This document shows, one piece after another, positions 50,426-59,320 of a stretch of DNA of 64,000 nucleotides. The stretch comes from Prevotella sp. ne3005. GTDB taxonomy: Bacteria; Bacteroidota; Bacteroidia; Bacteroidales; Bacteroidaceae. The stretch spans positions 1 to 64,000 of the forward strand of contig NZ_FOCK01000013.1 of assembly GCF_900110085.1 (NCBI RefSeq), in the 5' to 3' direction. The notes below the pieces were generated by a model. It saw only the letters and a list, made by a program, of their open reading frames with translations. It had not been told where the DNA came from and ran no database searches. Position numbers and translations under genes: made by a program. Every line of letters begins with the position of its first letter. Positions within the stretch are counted from its first letter, which is position 1.

Positions 50426-51007
50426 CTATTTCCTGATGATTGTGACTTCACCGTTCTCTTTCAACTTGATAATACTTGAGGGCGTATGGGGCTTATGCTC
50501 CTGACGGCGCGACCAACAGACATAATCGACAGCCTCCAGAATGCGGGGGTCGATGTCGCCATAGTTCTGTGCAGCTGGTTCTCCACTGATATTGGCGGAG
50601 GTAGAGACAATAGCCTTTTGGAAGCGGTAGCAGAGCTCCTTGGAGAAAGGCTCGTTGGTGATACGGATACCCACACTACCATCCTCGGCAATCAGATTCG
50701 TGGCCAGATTGATGGCACCGTCAAGAATCAGTGTGGTAGGTTTCACGTCACCTTCTTTCAGACTGTCGATGAGCTGCCAAGCCACATCGGGCACCTGACG
50801 GAAGTAACGCTGCATACGGGCATCGCTGTCGACGAGGCAGATAAGGGCCTTCGAGTCGTCACGCTGCTTGATTTCATAGACGCGTCTCACCGCCTCGGCA
50901 TTCGTAGCATCGCAACCGATGCCCCATACGGTATCCGTAGGATAGAGGATCACCCCACCCTTCCGCATCGTCTCGACGGCACGCTTGATATCTTCTTCTC
51001 TTGTCAT
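50426..51007 (-). CDS. tsaC: L-threonylcarbamoyladenylate synthase (TsaC/Sua5/YrdC family)
   Basis: A 193-residue protein with the YrdC-type core: MRKGGVILYPTDTVWGIGCD (about 13-32), EIKQRDDSKALICLVDSDAR (about 45-64) and the C-terminal SVGIRITNEPFSKELCYRFQ followed by STSANISGEPAAQNY. It makes threonylcarbamoyl-AMP for tRNA t6A formation. It is the short TsaC form without the Sua5 domain. Start MTREEDIKRAVE (ATG 51005-51007), as the -7 box is 22 bp above. It heads the ClC-fmt-rpe run. Confidence 0.92.
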   Translation of the reverse strand: MTREEDIKRAVETMRKGGVILYPTDTVWGIGCDATNAEAVRRVYEIKQRDDSKALICLVDSDARMQRYFRQVPDVAWQLIDSLKEGDVKPTTLILDGAINLATNLIAEDGSVGIRITNEPFSKELCYRFQKAIVSTSANISGEPAAQNYGDIDPRILEAVDYVCWSRRQEHKPHTPSSIIKLKENGEVTIIRK

Positions 51008-51029
51008 TACGTCATTATTATTTATTTTG

Positions 51030-51037
51030 CAAAGGTA
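51030..51037 (-). promoter_or_regulatory. -7 box TACCTTTG for tsaC
   Basis: TACCTTTG followed by GCAAAATA on the reverse strand, 22 bp before the ATG at 51007; it rules out the longer frame. Confidence 0.65.
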
Positions 51038-51162
51038 CATATTATTTCCGAAACAACCAAATCTTTCTTCAGAAAGTACATTTTTCGCCACTGATACACA
51101 AAAAAAGAGGAAAAACAAACACAAAAAGCACTGTTATTATTGTGACAATAAAAGTTTTTTTG

Positions 51163-51170
51163 TATCTTTG
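51163..51170 (+). promoter_or_regulatory. -7 box TATCTTTG for the SpoIIE-type phosphatase
   Basis: TATCTTTG followed by CAGCAG, 32 bp before the ATG at 51203. Confidence 0.6.
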
Positions 51171-51202
51171 CAGCAGATTAATATGCTCATATATCATTCT
51201 AA

Positions 51203-53290
51203 ATGACAAAGCATTACATTTTTTATATAGTCCTGCTTTTGGCAATCCTGACAGGATGCGAAAGAGGCAGCAACAAGAATAACAGTCAGCGTATAGACGC
51301 AGAGAACATGGTATATGCTGCCTACTTAGCCAAGGACTACCCTCGCATCATTGAGCTCGCCGACAGTTTCAAAAAGCAGAAAAGCTTCTCTGAAGGCAAG
51401 GCCTATTATTGGCTGGGCTACGCCTACGACAGGCTGATGCAGAAGCGCATGGCAGAACTATACTGGAAAACGGGAATCGAGGCTGTTGAGAACTCCACCG
51501 ACGAGGAGAATATAAGAGTCTATGCCGGCATCACCAACCGTCTAACAGGACTGATGAATACGTGGGGCGAGTATGAGTCTGCCCTCAAAGTTGCCATACC
51601 CGCCACGGAACGGTTGAAAAGCCTGGGGTGTGACACGACGAGCGAATATACCAACCTGCTTATCTACATTGGATGTTGCCAGAGCCGCTTCGGACTGGGT
51701 GAAGAGGATACCAACAAACATATGGAAGAAGGCTATCAATCCCACCTCAGCCTCATCCAGCGCCATCCTTATGCCACGACATACCGCGATGCCATCATCG
51801 GCGTTATCAACATCTGCTACACCCTTATGGAGGTAGAAGACTACGAGAAAGCTACCGTATGGCTAGACCGCCTTGCCGAGTTGATCAGCAAGTATGAGAA
51901 ACAAGAAGATGCCAAGCCTGATTATGCAGAAAAGCAATGGGCACGCTATTACATCTACCTTGCCAGAGCATTAGAGGGTTTGGGGCGAAAAGATGAAGCT
52001 ACCGAGGCCTACAAGCAGTTCTGCAAGACAGACTTCTTCAAGACGGCTGAGGGAAAGATCCTGGCCAGCGACTACCTGAAACTGGCAGGTCTATGGCAGG
52101 AAGCAGCAGACAACTTCGGAAGCATGGAGGTATTTATGAAGGAATATGGTACCAGCTATTCGCTGGAGAACATACAGAAGCTGCTCCTGAAGAAGTTCGA
52201 GGTTAACATGAGAGCCGGACGGCTAGACACAGCCCGTGCAGTCAGTATGGACATCACCGAACGTCTCGACTCAGCTATCACGCTTTCGCGCATCGCCGAA
52301 GCCCGTGAAGAGGAGGCCGTCCACAAGAAAGAACTGGAGATAACGGCCGAAAACGAGCAATACGTGCGCCAGCGCCACATCGGACGAGTAATCGGTATGT
52401 CGGCAACCATCCTGTTCCTCATCATCTACATTCTTGTGCGCCATCGCATGGGAGTCCGTCTGAGAAAGGCTCACAACGACCTAAAGGTAGCCTACGACCA
52501 GCTTGAAGAGGCCACCACAGCCAAGGAGCGAATAGAAAGTGAGCTCCGCATTGCCCGCGACATACAGATGTCGATGATTCCCAGTGTATTCCCCAAGGTT
52601 GAGGGGCTCGACATGTACGCCTCGATGACTCCCGCCAAGGAGGTGGGCGGCGACCTTTACAACTTTCTTGTAAAGGGTGATAAGCTATATTTCTGTATCG
52701 GCGACGTCAGCGGCAAGGGGGTTCCCGCCTCGCTCTTCATGACGCTGGCCACGCGAGGATTCCTCACACTGGCCTCTACGGGTAGGAAACCCGCAGAGAT
52801 TGCCACCCGTTTGAATGTCGAGCTGTCGAATAACAACGAAATGGGCATGTTTGTCACCATGTTCATCTGCTGTTTCGATCTGAAACTGGGACGAATAGAA
52901 TATTGCAACGCCGGGCACAACCCACCCGTCATAGGCAATGCCGATGGACAATTATCCTTCCTTGATGTTGAAGAGCCTAATGCCCCCATCGGACTATGGC
53001 CAGATCTGGAGTATAAGGGTGAGGAGATTGAATTCTTTAACGATCGGTTGATGCTACTCTACACCGACGGACTCAACGAAGCCGAGAACCGCCAACAAGA
53101 GCAGTATGGCGAGGACCGTATTATAGAGCTGATGACACCACTCTACCACAACAGCACGCGTGACATCATCGAGGCCCTCAAGGCTGACACGACCCTCTTC
53201 CGAGACGGTGCCGAACAAAACGACGACCTCACCATGCTCGCCCTACGGGTATCGTCATCCATTTCATCAAGAACAATCAATCCTGAATAG
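51203..53290 (+). CDS. SpoIIE-family phosphatase with TPR-like sensor domain (lipoprotein-like signal)
   Basis: A 695-residue protein. The signal MTKHYIFYIVLLLAILTGCE has a lipobox-like cysteine (Cys19). Residues about 30-390 form TPR-like helical repeats; one transmembrane helix follows (about 394-412, VIGMSATILFLIIYILV), a coiled-coil linker, then a PP2C/SpoIIE domain from about 450 with SELRIARDIQMSMIPSVFPK, YASMTPAKEVGGDLYNFLVK, CIGDVSGKGVPASLFM and LLYTDGLNEAENRQ (metal Asp residues present). It likely dephosphorylates an anti-anti-sigma-like partner in response to envelope signals. A close paralog lies at 57069-59138 in inverted orientation. Confidence 0.86.
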   Translation: MTKHYIFYIVLLLAILTGCERGSNKNNSQRIDAENMVYAAYLAKDYPRIIELADSFKKQKSFSEGKAYYWLGYAYDRLMQKRMAELYWKTGIEAVENSTDEENIRVYAGITNRLTGLMNTWGEYESALKVAIPATERLKSLGCDTTSEYTNLLIYIGCCQSRFGLGEEDTNKHMEEGYQSHLSLIQRHPYATTYRDAIIGVINICYTLMEVEDYEKATVWLDRLAELISKYEKQEDAKPDYAEKQWARYYIYLARALEGLGRKDEATEAYKQFCKTDFFKTAEGKILASDYLKLAGLWQEAADNFGSMEVFMKEYGTSYSLENIQKLLLKKFEVNMRAGRLDTARAVSMDITERLDSAITLSRIAEAREEEAVHKKELEITAENEQYVRQRHIGRVIGMSATILFLIIYILVRHRMGVRLRKAHNDLKVAYDQLEEATTAKERIESELRIARDIQMSMIPSVFPKVEGLDMYASMTPAKEVGGDLYNFLVKGDKLYFCIGDVSGKGVPASLFMTLATRGFLTLASTGRKPAEIATRLNVELSNNNEMGMFVTMFICCFDLKLGRIEYCNAGHNPPVIGNADGQLSFLDVEEPNAPIGLWPDLEYKGEEIEFFNDRLMLLYTDGLNEAENRQQEQYGEDRIIELMTPLYHNSTRDIIEALKADTTLFRDGAEQNDDLTMLALRVSSSISSRTINPE

Positions 53291-53305
53291 ATTTAGCAAA
53301 ATAAA

Positions 53306-54892
53306 TCAGAACTCACTGGTAAAGTGGAACTTAATATGCTTGAAGTCCTCCTGCGCCATGGAGAGCACGTAGCCTGAATCGGCGAGGAACACATCACGTC
53401 CTTCCTTGTCCTTGGCCATATACTGATACTTGCGCTTCTTGAAGTTTTCAAGTTCTTGCGGATCGTCGCTCTCTATCCAACAAGCCTTGTAGAGATGCAC
53501 AGGCTCCCAACGGCACTTGGCGTTGTACTCATTCTCCAGACGGTACTGGATGACCTCAAACTGCAACTGACCGACGGTGCCGATGATCTTACGGTTGTTG
53601 AACTGATTGACGAACAACTGAGCCACACCCTCATCCATCAGCTGGTCGATGCCCTTTTGCAACTGCTTGGCTTTCATGGGGTCATCGTTCTCGATATACT
53701 TGAACAATTCTGGCGAGAAGGAAGGCAGTCCGCGGAAATGCAACTGCTCACCTTCGGTGAGGGTGTCGCCAATCTTAAAGATACCATTGTCTGGCAGTCC
53801 GACGATATCACCGGGCCAGGCCTCGTCGATAGTACTCTTTCGCTGAGCCATGAACTGTGTGGGGCTCGAGAAGCGCAGACTCTTTCCCTGACGCACATGC
53901 AGATAGGGCTGGTTACGCTGGAACTTACCGCTGCACACCTTACAGAAGGCAATACAAGAACGGTGGTTGGGGTCGATATTGGCGGTAATCTTGAAGATAA
54001 AGCCCGTGAACTTGGGTTCTTCGGGATTCACGTCACGCTCCTCGGCTTTCGTAGGACGGGGACTGGGAGCAATCTCCACGAAACAATTCAGCAGTTCCTG
54101 CACACCGAAGTTGTTAAGGGCAGAACCGAAGAAGACGGGCGCCACCTCGGCCTCGCGATAGGTCTCCACCTCAAACTCGGGATAGACGCCATCCACAAGT
54201 TCCAGGTCCTCACGAAGCTTGGCAGCATTCTCCTCGCCTACCCGCTGGTCGAGTTCTTCGCTGTTGATGTCCACCTCTACCTTGTCCGTCACACGCTGTT
54301 TGTCAGGGGTGAAGAGGTCGAGCTTCTGCTCATAGATGTTATACACGCCCTTGAACTTGGCACCCTGATTAATGGGCCAACTCAAAGGACGCACCTTGAT
54401 TTCCAGTTCCTGTTCCAGTTCGTCGAGCAAGTCGAAAGGATCACGACCCTCACGGTCCATCTTATTGATGAAGATGATGACGGGTGTCTTACGCATACGA
54501 CAGACAGTCATCAGCTTACGGGTCTGCGTCTCCACACCCTTGGCACCATCCACCACGATAATGGCAGAGTCGACTGCCGTGAGGGTACGGAAGGTATCCT
54601 CGGCAAAATCCTGGTGACCCGGGGTATCGAGGATGTTCACCTTATATTCTATGTCTGAGCCTTCAGGAGTGTAGTCGAACTCCATCACAGAGGTCGACAC
54701 CGAGATACCACGCTGCTTCTCAATGTCCATCCAGTCGCTGGTGGCAGTCTTCTTAATCTTATTGTTCTTAACGGCGCCAGCCACCTGTATCTGTCCACCA
54801 AACAGCAGGAACTTCTCCGTCAGTGTTGTCTTACCCGCATCCGGGTGCGAGATGATCGCAAATGTTCTTCTTCTTTCTATTTCTGTATTCAT
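53306..54892 (-). CDS. prfC: Peptide chain release factor 3
   Basis: A 528-residue translational GTPase. The P-loop is [17 protein letters not shown] (about 17-33), G3 [21 protein letters not shown]4 [20 protein letters not shown]; domains II and III follow with [20 protein letters not shown]. It releases RF1 or RF2 from the ribosome after peptide release. The length is standard for RF3. It converges on the phosphatase gene with 15 bp between stops. Confidence 0.95.
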   Translation of the reverse strand: MNTEIERRRTFAIISHPDAGKTTLTEKFLLFGGQIQVAGAVKNNKIKKTATSDWMDIEKQRGISVSTSVMEFDYTPEGSDIEYKVNILDTPGHQDFAEDTFRTLTAVDSAIIVVDGAKGVETQTRKLMTVCRMRKTPVIIFINKMDREGRDPFDLLDELEQELEIKVRPLSWPINQGAKFKGVYNIYEQKLDLFTPDKQRVTDKVEVDINSEELDQRVGEENAAKLREDLELVDGVYPEFEVETYREAEVAPVFFGSALNNFGVQELLNCFVEIAPSPRPTKAEERDVNPEEPKFTGFIFKITANIDPNHRSCIAFCKVCSGKFQRNQPYLHVRQGKSLRFSSPTQFMAQRKSTIDEAWPGDIVGLPDNGIFKIGDTLTEGEQLHFRGLPSFSPELFKYIENDDPMKAKQLQKGIDQLMDEGVAQLFVNQFNNRKIIGTVGQLQFEVIQYRLENEYNAKCRWEPVHLYKACWIESDDPQELENFKKRKYQYMAKDKEGRDVFLADSGYVLSMAQEDFKHIKFHFTSEF

Positions 54893-54902
54893 GCGCTTTC
54901 GC

Positions 54903-54935
54903 TAAATGATAAATGATGAATGACAAATGATAAAT
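54903..54935 (-). repeat. ATGA-rich short tandem repeat upstream of prfC
   Basis: AAATGATAAATGATGAATGA then CAAATGATAAAT, imperfect 7-8 bp copies, fill most of the spacer between rfbD and prfC. Similar repeats fill the spacers at 48601, 22573 and 40031. Confidence 0.55.
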
Positions 54936-54938
54936 ACT

Positions 54939-55796
54939 TTAATCATTTAGAAGTTTGCGCACGCAAACTTCGAGACTCTCTTCCCAATAAGGGACCTCTA
55001 TACCGTATACAGTCTTGATCTTTGTCTTGTCGAGCACGGAATAATGCGGACGACTGGCGGGTGTTGGATATTCCGACGTGTGGAGAGGGCGCACATGACA
55101 GGTTGTGATACCTGCTATGCGGTGGATGGCTTTCGTGAAGTCGTACCATGAGATGACACCCTCGTTGGAGAAATGATAGACACCTGGCACCACCCCTTGG
55201 TTGATGGCAGCAAAGATGGCCACAGCCAGGTCATGGGCATAGGTGGGTGTGCCAATCTGGTCGAAGATGACACCCAACTCAGGTTTCTCTTTACCCAGAC
55301 GAATCATTGTCTTAACAAAATTATTGCCGAAGGTGGAATAAAGCCATGCCGTACGGATGACCATCGTCTTCTCACAAGCTTTCTGAGCAGCCTGTTCACC
55401 TTCGAGTTTCGTCACACCGTAGACGCTGTTCGGACATGTGGGCGCATCTTCCGTATAAGGCGTGTGGTTCGTACCGTCGAACACATAATCGGTGGATATC
55501 TGAATCATCCAACCGCCCCGTTTCGCAATGGCTGCTGCCAGATAACCGGGTGCCAGACTGTTCAACTTTCGGCAAAGTTCCTGATTATCTTCTGCCTTGT
55601 CCACAGCGGTATAGGCGGCACAGTTTACGATGCCATCGATGGCATGGTCCATCACCATCTTCTCAATGGCAGCCTGATCCGTAATATCCAGTTCTGCTAC
55701 ATCCGTATTAAAATAGGTGTGCTGGGGATTTTCCTTCTCCAGCAACTGCATCTCATTACCCAACTGGCCATTACAGCCTGTTATCAATATATTCAT
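54939..55796 (-). CDS. rfbD: dTDP-4-dehydrorhamnose reductase
   Basis: A 285-residue NADPH-dependent reductase, last step to dTDP-L-rhamnose. Start MNILITGCNGQLGNEMQLLE (ATG 55794-55796); the upstream TTG would overlap the preceding stop. The Rossmann motif GCNGQLG (about 7-13), the substrate-site STDYVFDG and the YxxxK pair (VYGVTKLEGEQ) are all present. Length is standard. rfbA is 14 kb away, rfbB and rfbC are outside the window. It starts 1 bp after the DUF4924 stop, so it is cotranscribed with it. Confidence 0.93.
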   Translation of the reverse strand: MNILITGCNGQLGNEMQLLEKENPQHTYFNTDVAELDITDQAAIEKMVMDHAIDGIVNCAAYTAVDKAEDNQELCRKLNSLAPGYLAAAIAKRGGWMIQISTDYVFDGTNHTPYTEDAPTCPNSVYGVTKLEGEQAAQKACEKTMVIRTAWLYSTFGNNFVKTMIRLGKEKPELGVIFDQIGTPTYAHDLAVAIFAAINQGVVPGVYHFSNEGVISWYDFTKAIHRIAGITTCHVRPLHTSEYPTPASRPHYSVLDKTKIKTVYGIEVPYWEESLEVCVRKLLND

Positions 55797-55797
55797 G

Positions 55798-56343
55798 TTA
55801 TTCAAATTTCAGTCCTTCTTCCTTGTCTTTTTTATAATAGTCTGAGAGCATACCAATGAAGGTGGTAATCTCCTTGACGGCATGTTGCGTGTCTGGGGAG
55901 ATATCCTTCTTCTGCAGGCGCAGCAACATCACGCCATAGAGCGAGTTGAAACAGGTTTCAATCTCATTCTCCTCCTTGTTGGCTCCATGGTTGCGCAGTT
56001 CCACAATATACGGCAGCACCTTATAGTACGCTGTATTATAGAAGGGAAACTTCGGCGACTGCAACAGCTGGTTGTGGAGTTCGACGAGCATCTGCAACGT
56101 CACCTGATTGATCTGCAGGTGGCCTTTCTCACGACACCCCTCCTGGTTCATCATACGGATAAGGTTGCCAAACCAGTCTATCTCTTCCTCTTTCTGCTCC
56201 TCGTCATAGTCGAAGCGTTCCACATACTCTCTCTTGATGCGGGTCAGCGAACAGTCGAAGGCCCGTATCGTATCCTCTATCTGCCACATATACAACAGAT
56301 ATTCGGCAATATTCTTCTTTCGTAATTCTTGAGCTACAAACAT
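55798..56343 (-). CDS. DUF4924-family cytosolic protein
   Basis: A 181-residue helical protein without signal or membrane segments. It opens MFVAQELRKKNIAEYLLYMW and has QIEDTIRAFDCSLTRIKREY, QEGCREKGHLQINQVTLQML, LNQLL and YYKVLPYIVELRNHG. These match DUF4924, a Bacteroidota family of unknown function frequently found next to lysE-like and rfbD-type genes. It sits 3 bp after the LysE gene and 1 bp before rfbD, an operon of three. No function can be given. Confidence 0.8.
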   Translation of the reverse strand: MFVAQELRKKNIAEYLLYMWQIEDTIRAFDCSLTRIKREYVERFDYDEEQKEEEIDWFGNLIRMMNQEGCREKGHLQINQVTLQMLVELHNQLLQSPKFPFYNTAYYKVLPYIVELRNHGANKEENEIETCFNSLYGVMLLRLQKKDISPDTQHAVKEITTFIGMLSDYYKKDKEEGLKFE

Positions 56344-56346
56344 AAT

Positions 56347-57012
56347 CTAAAAGAATCTCACGAGGTTCGTTGTAGTACCTAACAGCATGATGACGCTGCC
56401 TAAGATCACGGCCACACCGATAACCTCATTGATGATCTTAATGCCGTTAGTATCGAACTTCGTACGTATTTTATCCACCAGCCATGTCAGTCCCCACCAC
56501 CATAACAGGGCACCGCCAACAATACTGGCAAAGCCCACCAGCATCTCAAAGGGATGATCGGGCAGCACGAAGGCAAACTGAGCATACATGGCCAGGAACA
56601 GGAAGATAATCAATGGATTAGAGAAGGTCACGAGGAAAGCAGTCCACGTGTTGTACCAGAGGGTACCCTTCTGCTGTCCTGACTGGTGCATTTTCCTGGT
56701 AGGATCAGAGCGGTAGGTATAGACACCGAAGCAGAGCAACATGACACTTCCTACAATCTGCAGATAGAAACGGTTCTGCGTATTGGTGATAAAGTCCATG
56801 ACGAACGACATACCGAAACCGGCAAAGGCCGCATAGATGATATCACTTACCGCAGCACCTATACCAGTGGCAAGACCATACCAGCGTCCTTTGTTCAGCG
56901 TTCGCTGTACACAAAGGATGCCGACAGGACCCATCGGGGCAGAGGCAATCACGCCGATCATCATCCCCTTGAAGATAAAGTCCAATATGTTTATTGGCAC
57001 ATGAAAAGGCAT
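56347..57012 (-). CDS. LysE-family exporter
   Basis: A 221-residue inner-membrane protein with six hydrophobic segments and the LysE opening GMMIGVIASAPMGPVGILCV (about 15-34), followed by RTLNKGRWYGLATGIGAAVS and SNPLIIFLFLAMYAQFAFVL. The family exports amino acids and related compounds (RhtB/LysE). The substrate is not clear. It starts the operon LysE-DUF4924-rfbD, with a TAATTTTG -7 box 9 bp above the ATG. Confidence 0.85.
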   Translation of the reverse strand: MPFHVPINILDFIFKGMMIGVIASAPMGPVGILCVQRTLNKGRWYGLATGIGAAVSDIIYAAFAGFGMSFVMDFITNTQNRFYLQIVGSVMLLCFGVYTYRSDPTRKMHQSGQQKGTLWYNTWTAFLVTFSNPLIIFLFLAMYAQFAFVLPDHPFEMLVGFASIVGGALLWWWGLTWLVDKIRTKFDTNGIKIINEVIGVAVILGSVIMLLGTTTNLVRFF

Positions 57013-57020
57013 AACGGGTG

Positions 57021-57028
57021 CAAAATTA
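57021..57028 (-). promoter_or_regulatory. -7 box TAATTTTG for the LysE-DUF4924-rfbD unit
   Basis: TAATTTTG followed by CACCC on the reverse strand, 9 bp before the ATG at 57012, again implying a very short leader. Confidence 0.5.
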
Positions 57029-57068
57029 CAAAATTATTACTACACTACCAAATCTAAATAGCCCTATT

Positions 57069-59138
57069 TTATTCTACACGTAAACAGAGCATCGTCATAT
57101 CATCGTTAGGCTCAGCGCCATCACGGAACCGCTCGACATCAGCCTTGAGAGCCTCAAGCAACTTTCGGGCATTATGGAAACGGGCGGCACGGAGGAAAGC
57201 CAGCAGGCGTTCGTCACCATACTGTTCCTGGCTGGTATTCTCCGCCTCATTGAGTCCGTCGGTATAGACAAAGAACGGCCGGCCCTTGACATTTTCAATC
57301 GACTCGCCCACGAACTCCAGTTCTGGCCAAAGACCAATCGGCGCATTCGGTTCCATCTCAAGAAACGCACCATGTTGTTGATCGTCATAGATAATCGGGG
57401 GATTATGGCCGGCATTACAGAAGTCGAGCCTGCCAGACTGTAGGTCAACCAGTCCGAGGAACATGGTTACGAACATGCCCTGTTCGTTGCCCTCAGTCAA
57501 AGCATTGTTCATGCGTGTGGCTATTTCCGCCGGCATCATGCTCTGGGCTGCCAGCGTACGGAAAAGACGGGTGGCCTGAGCCATGAAAAGCGAAGCGGGC
57601 ACGCCCTTACCCGAGACATCACCCACACAGAAATAGAGTGAATCGCCTATGAGCAGATAGCCGTAGAGGTCACCACCCACCTCCTTGGCAGGTGTCATCG
57701 AGGCATAGAGGTCGAGGCCCTCACGATCGGGCGACACATTGGGCACCATCGACATCTGGATATCCCTTGCAATACGCAGCTCACTCTCAATACGCTCCCG
57801 GTGGGCTGTAGCCTCCTCCAACTGATCATAAGCCTTTTTCAGTTCGTTATGCGCAGCCGCCAGTCGATGAGAAGCTTTACGTTTGTAAAGGGTATAGACA
57901 ATGAAGAAGGTCAGGAGCATAAGCATCGACAAGCCTGTAGCCATCAGGCGCTGTCTCGACATCTCTGCCTGTTGTTTGGCAATTTCCATCTCTTTGCCTT
58001 GCGTATCATAGATGGTAGCCAACTCTGCCATCTCACTGTTCTTCTGAGCAACAATAGCATTGTCCAGCACCGAGAATATCTTCTCTGCTGTGGCACGGGC
58101 AGAATCCCTGAACCCAGCCTTCTCATTGGCATGATATTTCGGCAAATAATAAAGCTGTATATTGTCAAGCGACATCTCTGCTCCCTTGTCACTTAGAGCC
58201 TTGTCCAAATTGGCATAATTCTTGGCTGCCTCCCTATAGCGATGGGCTGCCACCAGATAGTCATTAGCATTAATCTTACCGCTTCCTGTCTTTGAATAGG
58301 CCGTCTTCAAAAAATCATTATAGGCCTGGGCAGCCTCACCGCCCTTATCCAGTCCCTGCAAAGCAACAGCCCGCATGATGTCGATACGTCCTTGATACTC
58401 ATCAAAATATTCCGTACGGGCATCGGGCCACTGGCGGTATTTCTCCAACAGCATCTCCGAACGGTCTATCCAGTAGATGGACTCTGCATAACGACGGGTA
58501 TTGATATAAGCCATACTAGTATAGACAGTGCCAAGCACTGCCTCCTGATAACCTCGGCTCGTAGAATCCTGACTCCAGCGGTTGGCATAGTGGCCACGGG
58601 CCTTGAGGAAACTCTCGTTAGCCTCCCTATCTTGCCCGAGATTCAACTGACAGCAGCCGATATTATTCAGCAAGATGGCATAGTCAATATCGGACCCTAT
58701 CCCCGATTCGTCCATTTTCTTTACAGCAGGAACAGCCACGCGCAAAGCTCCTTCGAAGTCACCCTTAATCACCAGGAGCTCCGACAGGCGACGTGCCGAC
58801 TTGTTATAGCTGAGCTGATCTTCATCACTCTTCACCTCACAGTCCAAGGCTTTCTTATAGCAGATTTCCGCCATACGGTACTGTCCTTGATGATAGTAGG
58901 CCACTCCACGCCAGCGGTTGGCATCCAGCATTGAGAGCGTTCCTTCCAACTCAAAACTGTCAGTCAGCACCAGCATCCGTCCATATTGCTTCTGGATTCC
59001 CAGGTCAAAGAGCATACTGTCTACGCTGTTAGCACGGGGAGAATGAAGCTTTTTTCGCTGAATATTACATGAAAGAATGAAGAGGACAAGCATCATGCTC
59101 GCCACGACCAAAACCCTACTCGACATTCTGTTCATCAT
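57069..59138 (-). CDS. SpoIIE-family phosphatase with TPR-like sensor domain, second paralog
   Basis: A 689-residue protein built exactly like the one at 51203: lipoprotein-like signal MNRMSSRVLVVASMMLVLFI ending in LSC, TPR-like repeats (about 35-380), one transmembrane helix (about 395-415, ATGLSMLMLLTFFIVYTLY), a coiled coil and a SpoIIE/PP2C domain with RIARDIQMSMVPNVSPDREG, KEVGGDLYGYLLIGDSLYFC, GDVSGKGVPASLFMAQATRL and VYTDGLNEAENTSQEQYGDE. The catalytic halves are nearly identical in motif and the sensor halves diverge. The two genes face opposite ways and flank five other genes. ATG at 59138 or 59135. Confidence 0.86.
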   Translation of the reverse strand: MMNRMSSRVLVVASMMLVLFILSCNIQRKKLHSPRANSVDSMLFDLGIQKQYGRMLVLTDSFELEGTLSMLDANRWRGVAYYHQGQYRMAEICYKKALDCEVKSDEDQLSYNKSARRLSELLVIKGDFEGALRVAVPAVKKMDESGIGSDIDYAILLNNIGCCQLNLGQDREANESFLKARGHYANRWSQDSTSRGYQEAVLGTVYTSMAYINTRRYAESIYWIDRSEMLLEKYRQWPDARTEYFDEYQGRIDIMRAVALQGLDKGGEAAQAYNDFLKTAYSKTGSGKINANDYLVAAHRYREAAKNYANLDKALSDKGAEMSLDNIQLYYLPKYHANEKAGFRDSARATAEKIFSVLDNAIVAQKNSEMAELATIYDTQGKEMEIAKQQAEMSRQRLMATGLSMLMLLTFFIVYTLYKRKASHRLAAAHNELKKAYDQLEEATAHRERIESELRIARDIQMSMVPNVSPDREGLDLYASMTPAKEVGGDLYGYLLIGDSLYFCVGDVSGKGVPASLFMAQATRLFRTLAAQSMMPAEIATRMNNALTEGNEQGMFVTMFLGLVDLQSGRLDFCNAGHNPPIIYDDQQHGAFLEMEPNAPIGLWPELEFVGESIENVKGRPFFVYTDGLNEAENTSQEQYGDERLLAFLRAARFHNARKLLEALKADVERFRDGAEPNDDMTMLCLRVE

Positions 59139-59163
59139 CAGACACTTTTAGTTTTTAATGGTG

Positions 59164-59171
59164 CAAAGTTA
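59164..59171 (-). promoter_or_regulatory. -7 box TAACTTTG for the second SpoIIE-type gene
   Basis: TAACTTTG followed by CACC on the reverse strand, 26 bp before the ATG at 59138. Confidence 0.6.
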
Positions 59172-59265
59172 CAAAATAAATCTGAAACACAAGGAAAAAC
59201 GTCCTTTTTTCCGCAAAGAAATGGTTAATTTCCGTAAAAATAGGGAAAGAAAGGAAGAATATTCG

Positions 59266-59273
59266 TAACTTTG
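59266..59273 (+). promoter_or_regulatory. -7 box TAACTTTG for the glucokinase-trpC unit
   Basis: TAACTTTG followed by TAGC, 48 bp before the ATG at 59321. Confidence 0.6.
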
Positions 59274-59320
59274 TAGCTTGAAAACAAGAATCAATCTTAA
59301 TTATTAGAACTATAACAAAA

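Noticed and set aside
53456-54658. 400-residue plus-strand frame opposite prfC
   Set aside because: Antisense shadow; the sense gene has complete GTPase motifs.
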